This document shows positions 26,357-33,815 of a DNA stretch of 38,095 nucleotides, one piece after another. The DNA is from Tychonema sp. LEGE 07203. GTDB lineage: Bacteria > Cyanobacteriota > Cyanobacteriia > Cyanobacteriales > Microcoleaceae. Location of the stretch: the NCBI RefSeq assembly GCF_015207285.1, contig NZ_JADEXD010000050.1, positions 1 to 38,095 of the forward strand. Reading direction: 5' to 3'. The notes beneath the pieces are model-generated. The model worked only from the letters and a program-made list of their open reading frames with translations. It was not told the DNA's origin and made no database searches. Within the stretch, counting starts at the first letter, position 1. Each line of letters opens with the position of its first letter. Made by a program: the position numbers and the translations under genes.

Positions 26357-27031
26357 CTATGCTGCGATCCACAACTTGTTGAGGGCTGATTGTTTCAACC
26401 AATCTAAAAACTGAGTGCGATCCGGTGCGGGCATATCTTGCAGCACATCGCTCACTCCCTCAGCGAAACCCGTATCGCCAAAATATGATTTGCCCAAACG
26501 GTGGAGTTCTTGCAATAAGGTTTTGAGATGTTGCTCTTGCCAAGGGGGCACCTTATGATTTTGCAAGGGACTAACGGTTAGCCAATTTTTGATCGCATCA
26601 GCCGAGTCGGCCTGGGGGAAGTTGCCCTGCTGAAATATCTTGGCGATATCTTTCTGAAACGATGCGGCTTGCCTTGCGCCTAAGAGGTCTTCTACGTCAA
26701 AGTAAACTGCTTGGAGCAGCAGCAGGCAACCCTGCGCGAACAGCGGTGATGACGCAGATTCTGTACCTGCTTGTTCTTCACCCGCAAGCTGATCTAAACG
26801 GACTTTTCCCCAGACGCTATACCTATCCGGCTCTTCTAGCAGAACGCAGGCTTTGCCTCGATTGTCGGTTAAGTCCCGCCACAAGGCTCTGGCGTCTTCT
26901 GCTTGTTTGCCGTTGAAGGCGCTGATCAGGCGAAAAGTCTGCCCCTGATAATTGAGAATGGGAATTTGTTGGTCCCGTTTTGGATGTTGATAATTGGTTA
27001 TTTCAACATCCTGCCGTTTCAGAATAAACAT
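26357..27031 (-). CDS. Conserved cyanobacterial protein of unknown function
   Basis: A 224-aa soluble protein. The N-terminal half (MFILKRQDVEITNYQHPKRDQQIPILNYQGQTFRLI..., ALWRDLTDNRGKACVLLEEPDRYSVWGKVRLDQL) looks like a small beta-rich domain; the C-terminal half is helical (LLQAVYFDVEDLLGARQAASFQKDIAKIFQ, LKTLLQELHRLGKSYFGD, APDRTQFLDWLKQSALNKLW). From memory it resembles a family named after a Nostoc punctiforme locus (Npun_F0813), but I could not verify this. No catalytic motif is seen. The ATG start is well placed and the codon use is like that of its neighbours. There is no operon partner. Confidence 0.8.
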   Translation of the reverse strand: MFILKRQDVEITNYQHPKRDQQIPILNYQGQTFRLISAFNGKQAEDARALWRDLTDNRGKACVLLEEPDRYSVWGKVRLDQLAGEEQAGTESASSPLFAQGCLLLLQAVYFDVEDLLGARQAASFQKDIAKIFQQGNFPQADSADAIKNWLTVSPLQNHKVPPWQEQHLKTLLQELHRLGKSYFGDTGFAEGVSDVLQDMPAPDRTQFLDWLKQSALNKLWIAA

Positions 27032-27694
27032 GACACTGCGATTTGACTCCTGTCATGGCCGAGGTGCTGTGCTTGTGAGGCTCCCCCAGCCTTTGGGCGA
27101 GGGGATTCTTGATTTAACGAGTTTACTTAAATTAGCAGGATTGCCCTCTTCAAACGTTGCAATACTTTTTTGTTAACAAATGCTAACAAATGTCTGAGCT
27201 GAGATTGTTTCTCAACCCTGGCGCATAAGCTTGCAAAACGAAGGAAAATTCCCCGCGCACAACTTACGACTGCTGTACTGGCAACGCTTGATTTTCGCGA
27301 TCGTAGTACCGATCGGGCGATCGACTATTGTGCTCTGATGCCGTAGAGGAAGCTGATTATATTGGCTCCGTACCATCAGGGATTCTCACCTGAGTCTTTC
27401 AATCCTAGTTCTACCACATTTTGATCGAATATCAAGTTGAGCCGAATGTTACCAAACACAGCTTCACAGCGGCAAGTTAGTCTGTGCCGATCGACTTATA
27501 CTTAAAATCAGGAGACTAGATCAGGTTTTTTGGTAAGACGATCGCTCCTGGTGCCTCGGTTTTTGACCTTCGAGCGATCGCCCTGTCTGCCCGATTTTTT
27601 AGTTCAAACCAATTTCTGCCTAAATTAATTAAATTTTTACTTGCTCGATCGCACACTGCGCCGATACAATAATATTGTTAGCAATTTTTGAGTT
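27032..27694. other. Intergenic region upstream of tRNA-Arg
   Basis: About 660 bp with no protein gene. The stretch 27290-27480 is less AT-rich than typical spacer and contains a small stem-loop (TCAGG/CCTGA near 27387-27404), so a small RNA cannot be excluded. CGATCGCTC at 27540-27548 and its inverse at 27572-27580 make a HIP1-containing hairpin. Confidence 0.4.
27641..27670 (+). promoter_or_regulatory. Promoter for tRNA-Arg
   Basis: TTGCTC at 27641-27646 and TACAAT at 27665-27670 are separated by 18 bp, placing the start of transcription about 18 nt before the tRNA. Confidence 0.5.
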
Positions 27695-27768
27695 GGGTGC
27701 GTAACTCAGTTGGATAGAGTAGCTGCCTTCTAAGCAGCGAGCCGCAGGTTCAAGTCCTGCCGTACCCG
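27695..27768 (+). tRNA. tRNA-Arg (anticodon UCU)
   Basis: A complete 74-nt cloverleaf. Acceptor GGGTGCG pairs with CGTACCC (one G-U pair), with discriminator G. The D arm is ACTCAGTTGGATAGAGT. The anticodon stem GCTGC/GCAGC has loop CTTCTAA with TCT at 27729-27731. The T arm is GCAGGTTCAAGTCCTGC. CCA is not encoded. Confidence 0.97.
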
Positions 27769-27794
27769 TAGATAAAACCTAATACCGTCAACGC

Positions 27795-27834
27795 TTTGAG
27801 CCGTTTTCTACCCCAAGGGAGAGAGCGGCTCAAA
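27795..27834 (+). terminator. Possible tRNA-Arg terminator hairpin
   Basis: TTTGAGCCG and CGGCTCAAA pair around 22 nt, starting 26 nt after the tRNA. Only a weak T-rich tail (CCTTATTTGTTT) follows. Confidence 0.5.
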
Positions 27835-27842
27835 CCTTATTT

Positions 27843-27888
27843 GTTTCGCATTTGTTGTGCATTTTGTTTCGCACAACAAATGCGAAAC
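27843..27888. repeat. Perfect 18-bp inverted repeat
   Basis: GTTTCGCATTTGTTGTGC at 27843-27860 is exactly complementary to 27871-27888, with a 10-nt loop. No T-run follows. Confidence 0.95.
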
Positions 27889-27924
27889 ACCGCCTATCTG
27901 GGACAGGTGCTATCGAGCCATCCT

Positions 27925-27968
27925 TTCAGCAAGCCCTACTTAACTCTCCGAGCTTAGGGCTTGCTGAA
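27925..27968. repeat. Inverted repeat TTCAGCAAGCCCTA
   Basis: Perfect 14-bp arms at 27925-27938 and 27955-27968 flank 16 nt. It is a possible IS end pair or small palindromic repeat. Confidence 0.85.
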
Positions 27969-28152
27969 TAATCGATCGCATATTGCGTCGCGAAAGCTTT
28001 CGCTCGCGCGATCGAGAATAAAGTGCAAGAGCCAGAGGTAAAATAAGTCAAAACTCGTGCATCACCACCTGCGATCGCCTACAGAAAAGCTCAGCTTGCT
28101 CCCCCCTCACCCTGCGACTTTGAACTCCCCTCATGTGGAAGGTTGTCACCAG

Positions 28153-28406
28153 GGTAGTGATAAATATGTAGTGATTAGATATTTATTGGCTCAAAACATA
28201 GTTGTAATGATGGATAAAATACCAAATAGCACCAATATGATTTTCTAACTTTTTAGAAAATAAAAGAGTTTTTCTTGCGAGCCGAGAAACACGTTGGCGC
28301 AAAGTATTATTAAATCTTTCAATGTGATTAGTTTTTTCACTGTCTTTAGCAACTGGCTGATGGCGTAGCGAAGGAAAAATACAAGCATGTGCAGCCCAAA
28401 AAGCTG
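28153..28406 (-). pseudogene. IS1-family InsB transposase fragment
   Basis: The minus strand from about 28406 to the stop at 28183 encodes the C-terminal end of an IS1-type transposase: PSLRHQPVAKDSEKTNHIERFNNTLRQRVSRLARKTLLFSKKLENHIGAIWYFIHHYN. The catalytic Glu lies in THIERFN-type context. The upstream part is missing; the join falls at TATAGAACCC (28407), the end of the MITE-like repeat. GGTAGTGATAAATATG at 28153 may be the outer terminus of the element. It belongs to a different IS1 subgroup from the copy at 8252-10260. Confidence 0.85.
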
Positions 28407-28680
28407 TATAGAACCCATTTGACATCTTTGAGTTTTTAGGTTGGGTGACGAGAAATATAGAGAGAAACTGGTTTCTGAGATTTACGAAAGGGGCGAGAAA
28501 CCGGGTATTCTTGGAGTTTTTGGTTGGGTGACGAGAAATATAGACAGAAACCCGGTTTCTGAGATTTACGCAGAATAGATATCAAAAGCGTTGTATAGAA
28601 CCCATTTGACATCTTTGAGTTTTTGGGTTGGGTGACGAGAAATATAGACAGCAACCCGGTTTCTGAGATTTACCCATGGC
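28407..28680. repeat. Tandem partial copies of the TATAGAACCCATTTGA element
   Basis: The left part of the 22827-23096 element is repeated at 28407-28592 and again at 28594-28680 in the same direction. Each copy holds 'gacatctttgagttttt', 'ggttgggtgacgagaaata' and AGAAACCCGGTTTCT palindromes. No matching right end is seen here. Confidence 0.8.
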
Positions 28681-28749
28681 GTGCGATCGCATTGTACCGG
28701 CGATAGTTAAATCTAGTGTGGCACTTTCGCGAGCAGTCATGAATTATTA

Positions 28750-28818
28750 GTTTGTAGTGAGGACTTCAGTCCTTTTTCTAGATTTCAGTTAATCAGGACT
28801 AAAGTCTTTACTACAAAC
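28750..28818. repeat. Hairpin element with 24-bp arms
   Basis: Arms at 28750-28773 and 28795-28818 match at 21 of 24 positions. All three differences are transitions that still allow G-U pairing in RNA. It lies 14 bp from the end of the next gene. Confidence 0.8.
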
Positions 28819-28831
28819 AACGCGCTATAGC

Positions 28832-29233
28832 TTATTGTAACTCAACAGCCGCCCGCTGAATTGGCAGAACTTCATCCAGGGTCAATTCGCGATCGGCTGT
28901 CAGGTGGCTAGAACAGCAAATCGTGCTGAAATAAAGAGGACAACCCACAACTTGAGAAAAATGCTGTTCCAAAAGTAACCGAGAAGTAATATCGCCCAAC
29001 AGTTCAGAAATATCCTTTGTCAACTGTTCAGTATCGGATCGGTGAGTAATTCTGAACCCAAAAGGCGTTTTGCCGATCGACTTTTTAATTTTCGCATCAA
29101 ATTCATCTTCCTTAAGAGCAACAAAAGCCAAAGATTGATCTGACAAAAAATTCCAAGCTTCCGGAAAAATCTCCCGAATCCTTTCTAGAGGATTTCCAGT
29201 TTTATAAACCAAAGTAGCAGTTTTGCAATCCAT
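28832..29233 (-). CDS. Hypothetical protein
   Basis: A 133-aa soluble protein that I do not recognise. It has a mixed alpha/beta appearance, one acidic-basic stretch (ALKEDEFDAKIKKSIGKT), and two adjacent cysteines in YFSTICCSSHL plus one in VVGCPLY. The ATG start and codon use are normal. It lies isolated between repeat elements, so it may be a recently acquired or fast-evolving gene. Confidence 0.65.
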   Translation of the reverse strand: MDCKTATLVYKTGNPLERIREIFPEAWNFLSDQSLAFVALKEDEFDAKIKKSIGKTPFGFRITHRSDTEQLTKDISELLGDITSRLLLEQHFSQVVGCPLYFSTICCSSHLTADRELTLDEVLPIQRAAVELQ

Positions 29234-29374
29234 GAATCAGACCTTGGGTAGTAGTGGTAGTAGTGTCTAGACTGTATTTAAAGTTTTGACATTGATTATC
29301 ATATTCATAATTAACCACTAAATCAAGGGCTTTTCTCTCTTCTCTTCCTCTGCGCTCTCTGCGGCAAGAGCTGT

Positions 29375-29550
29375 TTAACCCACATTACGCACTTCAAAAT
29401 GTAGTATGTAGTTGTTATATTTGTTTGGTAGTTTTGCAAACACCTAAACAGAAAAAGCTAAGTATTTGTACGCAAACAAAACGTCAAATAACTCAGAATT
29501 ATCGTATTACTTGGTATACTACAAGTTGACGTGCGGAATGTGGGGTTTAA
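29375..29550. mobile_element. MITE with TTAACCCACATT ends
   Basis: Terminal inverted repeats of 33-35 bp (29375-29407 and 29516-29550) match apart from a 2-bp indel and about four substitutions. The inner 108 bp are AT-rich and non-coding. The ends resemble the remaining terminus of the IS1634-type remnant at 7874. Confidence 0.75.
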
Positions 29551-29584
29551 TCATTCAGAAACAATCGTGACGCATCAAAACCAA

Positions 29585-29648
29585 AGAAACCGGGTTTTTC
29601 AGAATCTGCGCGCTGTAACAAAGTATTCTCGCAAAAAACCCGGTTTCT
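29585..29648. repeat. Inverted pair of AGAAACCGGGTTTTT
   Basis: AGAAACCGGGTTTTT at 29585-29599 is exactly inverted at 29634-29648, giving a perfect 15-bp stem over a 34-nt loop. Confidence 0.85.
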
Positions 29649-29720
29649 GACTACCCGTAAGTGAACCCTAAAAAATAGACTCCCCAATGCCCAATGCCCA
29701 ATTCCCAATTACCAAATTTT

Positions 29721-31196
29721 TCACTTCCAATACCTGCGCCAGTGAAACAAATTCTCCCACAAATTCTGGATAAAACTATTGCTTCCCAAGCGCTGCGACT
29801 CCCAACTAGCAGCAGTTTGACCGCTGATTGCCGAAAAGCTAGACCAAATATAAGGAAGTTCGGCGATCGCCTCAACCTTCATCCCGTGACGGACAGCCAG
29901 GGCGATCGCATGAATCAACTCAGCAGCTTGCGGCCCCACAATACTCGCTCCCAAAATCTCCCCGTTGCGGCGTCCGACAATCTTACAAAAACCAGTTGTC
30001 TCCCCGCACATTTGAGCTCTTTCAACATTCTTAAAATATTCCCGACAAACAATCAAATCGTCTCCAAAACGTCGCCTTGCTTGCGCTTCAGTCAAACCAA
30101 CCCTCGCCAACTGCGGGTCAGAAAAAATCGCCCAAGGAATCCCGCGATAATCGATTTGAAACAGCGGCAAAAACAAAGCATTTTTTACAGCAACCGCAGC
30201 TTCGCAATTAGCAATGTGAGGAAACGGATAACCTCCAGCAACATCACCGATCGCATAAATGCGCGAATTAGTTGTTTGCAGCTTTTCATTTAAAATCAAC
30301 CTTTGATTGTTAAATTTAACCCCAGCCGCTTCGAGATTTAACGATGCAAAATTGTGTCCGCGGCCAGCGGCCAGAAAAATCTCCTCAGCTTCGATCGCCG
30401 CACGCCCAGCTTGAATCCACTTTTTACCATCGATCGCCCTCGCTTGAGTCACCTCAGTAGCAGTCAGAATGCGGACTCCTACCGCCTCCATTGCAGCTTG
30501 AACCAAGCCAGCAGCCTCCCGGTCTTCTTTGGCCAAAATTCGCGAAGCCTTCACCACAAGCGTCACAGCCACCCCTAATCGAGCAAAAGTTTGAGCCACT
30601 TCTACCCCGCTAGGATCGGCGCCGACTACAGCCAAACTTTGAGGTAACTGTGGAAGTTTGGCCAATTGGGCGACAGTTTCCGAAGTAAAAAAGCCAGCAG
30701 ACAAAAGTCCTTCAATATTGGGAATTGTCGGCAAAGTTGGACAAGCTAACAAATAACAGCGCGATCGCAGCGATCGATCGCCCGCCACAAAAGCCAACTT
30801 CGGTTTCGCCACAAACTCGCCGCTACCAAAAATAATATCCACACCGCGAGCAGCCAAAACGCCGAGATCGTCAATTTCTGCTAAATTAGAAACAACACCT
30901 TCAGCCCAATTGAACACACCGTCAAACCGCAATTCAACCGGCACCGACGCATCAGCCACATCCGGGCGAACCCCGAACTGTTGGCGACCAATCTGGTGGG
31001 CAAAACGAGCAGCCTCGCTCAAAGTTTGGCTGTATCTCAAACCAAGGTCGATCGACACCTTCTCCTCAGTAGGCAAATCTGGCGAATTGCTTAGCGGTTC
31101 CACCAAAGCAACGCGGGCCGGGAAATTAGTTGCCGTCAAAGCAGCATAGCGTCCGGCCGGAGTTCCACCAATAATCACTAAATCATAATCAAGCAT
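29721..31196 (-). CDS. FAD/NAD(P)-dependent oxidoreductase, disulfide-reductase fold without redox cysteines
   Basis: A 491-aa protein with the full architecture of the lipoamide dehydrogenase/mercuric reductase family. The N-terminal FAD site is YDLVIIGGTPAGRYAALTA. The central NAD(P) site is SLAVVGADPSGVEVAQTFARLG, the second FAD motif is IYAIGDVAGG, and the dimerisation domain runs from about residue 345 (WAIFSDPQLARVGLTEAQA, EILGASIVGPQAAELI). The usual C-x4-C pair after the first FAD motif is absent (the region reads LVEPLSNSPDLPTEEKVSID). The usual C-terminal His-x4-Glu is also missing (LPYIWSSFSAISGQ). It should therefore not reduce disulfides in the standard way; a flavin-only oxidoreductase role is inferred. 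The substrate is unknown. A long heptamer array lies upstream of its start. Confidence 0.88.
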   Translation of the reverse strand: MLDYDLVIIGGTPAGRYAALTATNFPARVALVEPLSNSPDLPTEEKVSIDLGLRYSQTLSEAARFAHQIGRQQFGVRPDVADASVPVELRFDGVFNWAEGVVSNLAEIDDLGVLAARGVDIIFGSGEFVAKPKLAFVAGDRSLRSRCYLLACPTLPTIPNIEGLLSAGFFTSETVAQLAKLPQLPQSLAVVGADPSGVEVAQTFARLGVAVTLVVKASRILAKEDREAAGLVQAAMEAVGVRILTATEVTQARAIDGKKWIQAGRAAIEAEEIFLAAGRGHNFASLNLEAAGVKFNNQRLILNEKLQTTNSRIYAIGDVAGGYPFPHIANCEAAVAVKNALFLPLFQIDYRGIPWAIFSDPQLARVGLTEAQARRRFGDDLIVCREYFKNVERAQMCGETTGFCKIVGRRNGEILGASIVGPQAAELIHAIALAVRHGMKVEAIAELPYIWSSFSAISGQTAASWESQRLGSNSFIQNLWENLFHWRRYWK

Positions 31197-31202
31197 AAAT
31201 AA

Positions 31203-31520
31203 ATTTGTCAGTTGTCAGTTGTCATTAGTCAGTTGTTAGTTATTTGTTAGTTGTTGTTTGTTATTTGTTGTCAGTTGTTAGTTATTTGTTAGTTATTTGT
31301 TATTTGTTATTTGTTGTTAGTTATTTGTTATTTGTTATTTGTTATTTGTTATTTGTTGTCAACAGTCAACTGTCAACTACCAACTGTCAACTGCCAACTG
31401 CCAACTGCCAACTGCCAACTGCCAACTGCCAACTGCCAACTACCAACTGCCAACTGCCAACTGCCAACTGCCAACTGCCAACTGTCAACTGTCAACTGTC
31501 AACTGTCAACTGCCAACTGA
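31203..31520. repeat. Long STRR array between cobD and the oxidoreductase gene
   Basis: About 310 bp of degenerate heptamers. The first half is TTGTTAG/TTATTTG-like and the second half is a regular CAACTGC array with a few CAACTGT units. The halves are roughly inverted relative to each other. The right end overlaps the last codons of cobD. Confidence 0.9.
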
Positions 31521-32809
31521 CTAATGACTTCTTTAAGTCCAGCAATCAGCTGCAGATTGTCCGCCCTCGATCGAACAGCCACCCGAAAAAACCGATCGCC
31601 CAACTCAGGAAAACTCAAACAATCCCGAATCAAAATCCGGTATTTTTCCAAAAGACTTTTTTGAATCGCAGCCACCGACAGCGACGACTCAACCAACAAG
31701 AAATTAGCCGCCCCCGTCCAAGGCTGCAAACCGGGCAAATCAGCCAAACCCTCAAATAGCTCTCGGCGAGCTCCCGGCAGCCAATCCCAAGTTTGTCGCT
31801 CAAAAACAGTATCTCGCACCACAGCAGCCGCAGCAGCCTCCGCCAAAGCATTCACAGGCCAAGGATCGCGCTGCAACTGCCAGCGGCGGAGGATGTCGGG
31901 ATGGGCGATGGCACATCCCATCCGCAGTCCCGGCAGAGAATAGAATTTAGTGAGCGATCGTAAAATTACCAAATTCGGAAACTTCTCAACAGCCGCGATC
32001 GAACTTTGCTGTTGTTGCGGCGGCAGAAAGTCCATAAAAGCCTCATCCACCACCACCAAAGCCAACTGCTCCAAATAAGGCTCAACCGCCTCCCTAGCGA
32101 ACAGCAAACCCGTAGGATTGTGCGGGTTGTTCAATAGCAAACCTCGTCTGTCGGCCCCCAGAGCAAGAGGAACCGGGAGACACAAAGAAGGAGAGACAAA
32201 GGAACGGTTAGAAACCGACAAATCATCCGTTACTAATCCGTTTCCTGCCCCAGCGTCCAACGATTTCAGTTCAAACCCAGATGTGGCACCATGCTCAATT
32301 TCTTGTGGAACAGGCAATATCCCTGTTCCCCAAGAAAATTCATCTCTTGTGGAACGGGCATCTTGCCCGTTCTTGACTCTTGTGGAACGGGCATCTTGCC
32401 CGTTCTTGACAACGGTGCAAGATGTGAGATCCAAAGGACAATCGAGCACCTGCGCGCCAAAAGCCGAAAGAGCCCGCGAGTAATCGCCAAAAGCCGGAGT
32501 CACCAAATAAGTAGCCTCCAGTTTTGACAAATCCCAAGCCGCCCAAGTCAACAATTCCGCCGAACCATTCCCCGGCAAAACCCAATCCGGGTCAACATTA
32601 AACGCCTCGCCCAAAGCAGCCCTCAACTCTCCATAATCCGGATCTGGGTAAGCCGTCAGACTGCTCGATCGAGCTTTAATGGCATCCAGGGCAGACTTAG
32701 GAGGGCCCAAAGGACTGATACTCGCAGAAAAATCGAGAATAGCAGAAGCAGGGCAGCCTGCCAATGCTGCTGCCCAAGCTAAATTCCCACCGTGTACAGG
32801 TCTAATCAA
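31499..32809 (-). CDS. cobD: Threonine-phosphate decarboxylase (cobamide side-chain synthesis)
   Basis: The 436-aa product is a PLP enzyme of the class II aminotransferase fold that makes (R)-1-aminopropan-2-yl phosphate for the cobamide nucleotide loop. Landmarks: [10 protein letters not shown] at the start, [57 protein letters not shown], and the PLP lysine in [16 protein letters not shown]. An insert at about residues 126-210, absent from normal CobD, contains two tandem 11-residue copies of a translated palindromic repeat and a third, diverged one. That brings the length well above the usual 330-360 aa. The start is TTG at 32809; a TGA two codons upstream rules out a longer form. The last codons come from the heptamer array. 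It lies 15 bp after the HU gene and is probably co-transcribed with it. Confidence 0.88.
   Translation of the reverse strand: MIRPVHGGNLAWAAALAGCPASAILDFSASISPLGPPKSALDAIKARSSSLTAYPDPDYGELRAALGEAFNVDPDWVLPGNGSAELLTWAAWDLSKLEATYLVTPAFGDYSRALSAFGAQVLDCPLDLTSCTVVKNGQDARSTRVKNGQDARSTRDEFSWGTGILPVPQEIEHGATSGFELKSLDAGAGNGLVTDDLSVSNRSFVSPSLCLPVPLALGADRRGLLLNNPHNPTGLLFAREAVEPYLEQLALVVVDEAFMDFLPPQQQQSSIAAVEKFPNLVILRSLTKFYSLPGLRMGCAIAHPDILRRWQLQRDPWPVNALAEAAAAAVVRDTVFERQTWDWLPGARRELFEGLADLPGLQPWTGAANFLLVESSLSVAAIQKSLLEKYRILIRDCLSFPELGDRFFRVAVRSRADNLQLIAGLKEVISQLAVDS
32301..32409 (-). repeat. Palindromic repeats inserted in cobD
   Basis: Two exact tandem 33-bp copies lie at 32344-32376 and 32377-32409. 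Each carries the palindrome GAACGGGCATCTTGCCCGTTC. A diverged copy lies at about 32301-32335. Because 33 is a multiple of three the frame is kept; each unit is read as [11 protein letters not shown], and the diverged one as [10 protein letters not shown]. Confidence 0.9.
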
Positions 32810-32824
32810 GACTCAGTTTGCCAG

Positions 32825-33115
32825 TTATTCGGCGTTTTTCGGCGGTGCAACTCTGTCCTTAAACAACTTCCCTGCCGAAAATGCAGGAACTCTGGTTGCC
32901 GGGATTTCCATCTTGTCGCCGGTTTTGGGATTGCGACCCTCGCGGGCCTTGCGTTCCCGCGACTCAAACGAGCCAAAACCTACCAGCGTCACCTTGTCGC
33001 CCTCGGAGACAGCTTCCATGATTGCTTCCAAGGCTGCACTCAAAACGGCATCTGCCTGTTTTTTCGTCACGCTAGCCTTTTCCGCGACTGCATCAACCAA
33101 TTCACCTTTGTTCAT
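32825..33115 (-). CDS. hup: HU family DNA-binding protein
   Basis: A 96-aa histone-like protein that binds and bends DNA as a dimer and compacts the nucleoid. The sequence follows HU closely: MNKGELVDAVAEKASVTKKQADAVLSA, then VTLVGFGSFESRERKAREGRNPKTG with the DNA-binding arm, and AFSAGKLFKDRV at the end. A strong ribosome site AAGGAGT lies six bases before the ATG. A perfect 26-bp palindrome lies about 150 bp upstream. Downstream, cobD begins after 15 bp. Confidence 0.97.
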   Translation of the reverse strand: MNKGELVDAVAEKASVTKKQADAVLSAALEAIMEAVSEGDKVTLVGFGSFESRERKAREGRNPKTGDKMEIPATRVPAFSAGKLFKDRVAPPKNAE

Positions 33116-33812
33116 TCCGAACTCCTTCTAGGATTTGCAAAATACGTTAAACAGAGTTCAACTATTAGCTGTGAGTGGTAACTGCATTGGAGTTTGGGTT
33201 CGGAGGTTTCGGTTGTTCCCGATCGCTCCTGTCCGCTTCCCCAATTTAAAAACTCCTGCTGAAGACCAATTACCCTAGGGTAATTGGTCAAAAAAGGAAT
33301 TTTTGTTTCTAATTGCTGAAAACCCCACAGCATCTAATTTTCACTGCATTATTCTAAAGTCTTGCCGACCGTTATGGATCGGTGGAACCTTTAATTTATA
33401 TGGATTTAGACAATTTTTTTTATTAATCCCAAAATTTGGGTAAAAAAATACCACCTTGGATAGAAGATTTCTCGCCTCCGTGGATTTGAGAGCGGACAAA
33501 AGGAGAAAGAGAAAGAACAAAATGTCATTTGTCAAGGGCTAAAGGATTTTTTTTTCCTTCTTCCTTTGTCCCTTTCCCTTTCTGGGCAGTTGTCAGGGAC
33601 TTAAGTCTCTGCCAACTGCTTTCCTGTCAACTGCTTTCCTGTCAACAGCCAACAGTCAACAGCCAACTGCTTTCCTGTCAACTGCTTTCCTGTCAACTGC
33701 TTTCCTGTCAACAGTCAACTGCTTTCCTGTCAACTGCTTTCCTGTCAACTGCTTTCCTGTCAACTGCTTTCCTGTCAACTGCTTTCCTGTCAACTGCTTT
33801 CCTGTCAACTGC
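33116..33812. other. Intergenic region between pilQ and hup
   Basis: About 700 bp with no gene. It contains the hup upstream region with a perfect palindrome (33264-33289), AT-rich sequence, and the 15-mer array next to pilQ. Confidence 0.7.
33264..33289. promoter_or_regulatory. Perfect 26-bp palindrome upstream of hup
   Basis: GACCAATTACCC plus its exact inverse with no spacer, centred on CCTAGG. It lies about 150-175 bp upstream of the HU start. A symmetric operator for a dimeric regulator is one reading; a hairpin in the leader is another. No known regulator is matched. Confidence 0.6.
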
Positions 33813-33815
33813 CTA
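33604..33815. repeat. 15-bp tandem array (GCTTTCCTGTCAACT)
   Basis: Eleven copies of GCTTTCCTGTCAACT, in groups of two, three and six broken by CAACAGTCAACAGCC-type units. The array ends at the pilQ stop codon (TAG at 33813-33815). Confidence 0.92.

Larger units (their letters stand above)
27769..28182. other. Hairpin cluster downstream of tRNA-Arg
   Basis: No gene. Three inverted repeats follow one another: 27795-27834, 27843-27888 and 27925-27968. After them comes sequence without recognisable content up to the IS1 fragment. Confidence 0.7.
29234..29720. other. Intergenic region with a MITE and palindromes
   Basis: No gene. It holds the 176-bp element at 29375-29550 and an inverted pair of AGAAACCGGGTTTTT units at 29585-29648. 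Confidence 0.7.

Noticed and set aside
27540..27580. Hairpin of two CGATCGCTC units as a terminator
   Set aside because: HIP1-related octamers are frequent in this genome, so the pairing may be chance; no T-run follows.
31244..31759. Open frames through the heptamer array (NCQLPTA repeats)
   Set aside because: They are only translations of a 7-bp repeat and overlap cobD on the other strand.
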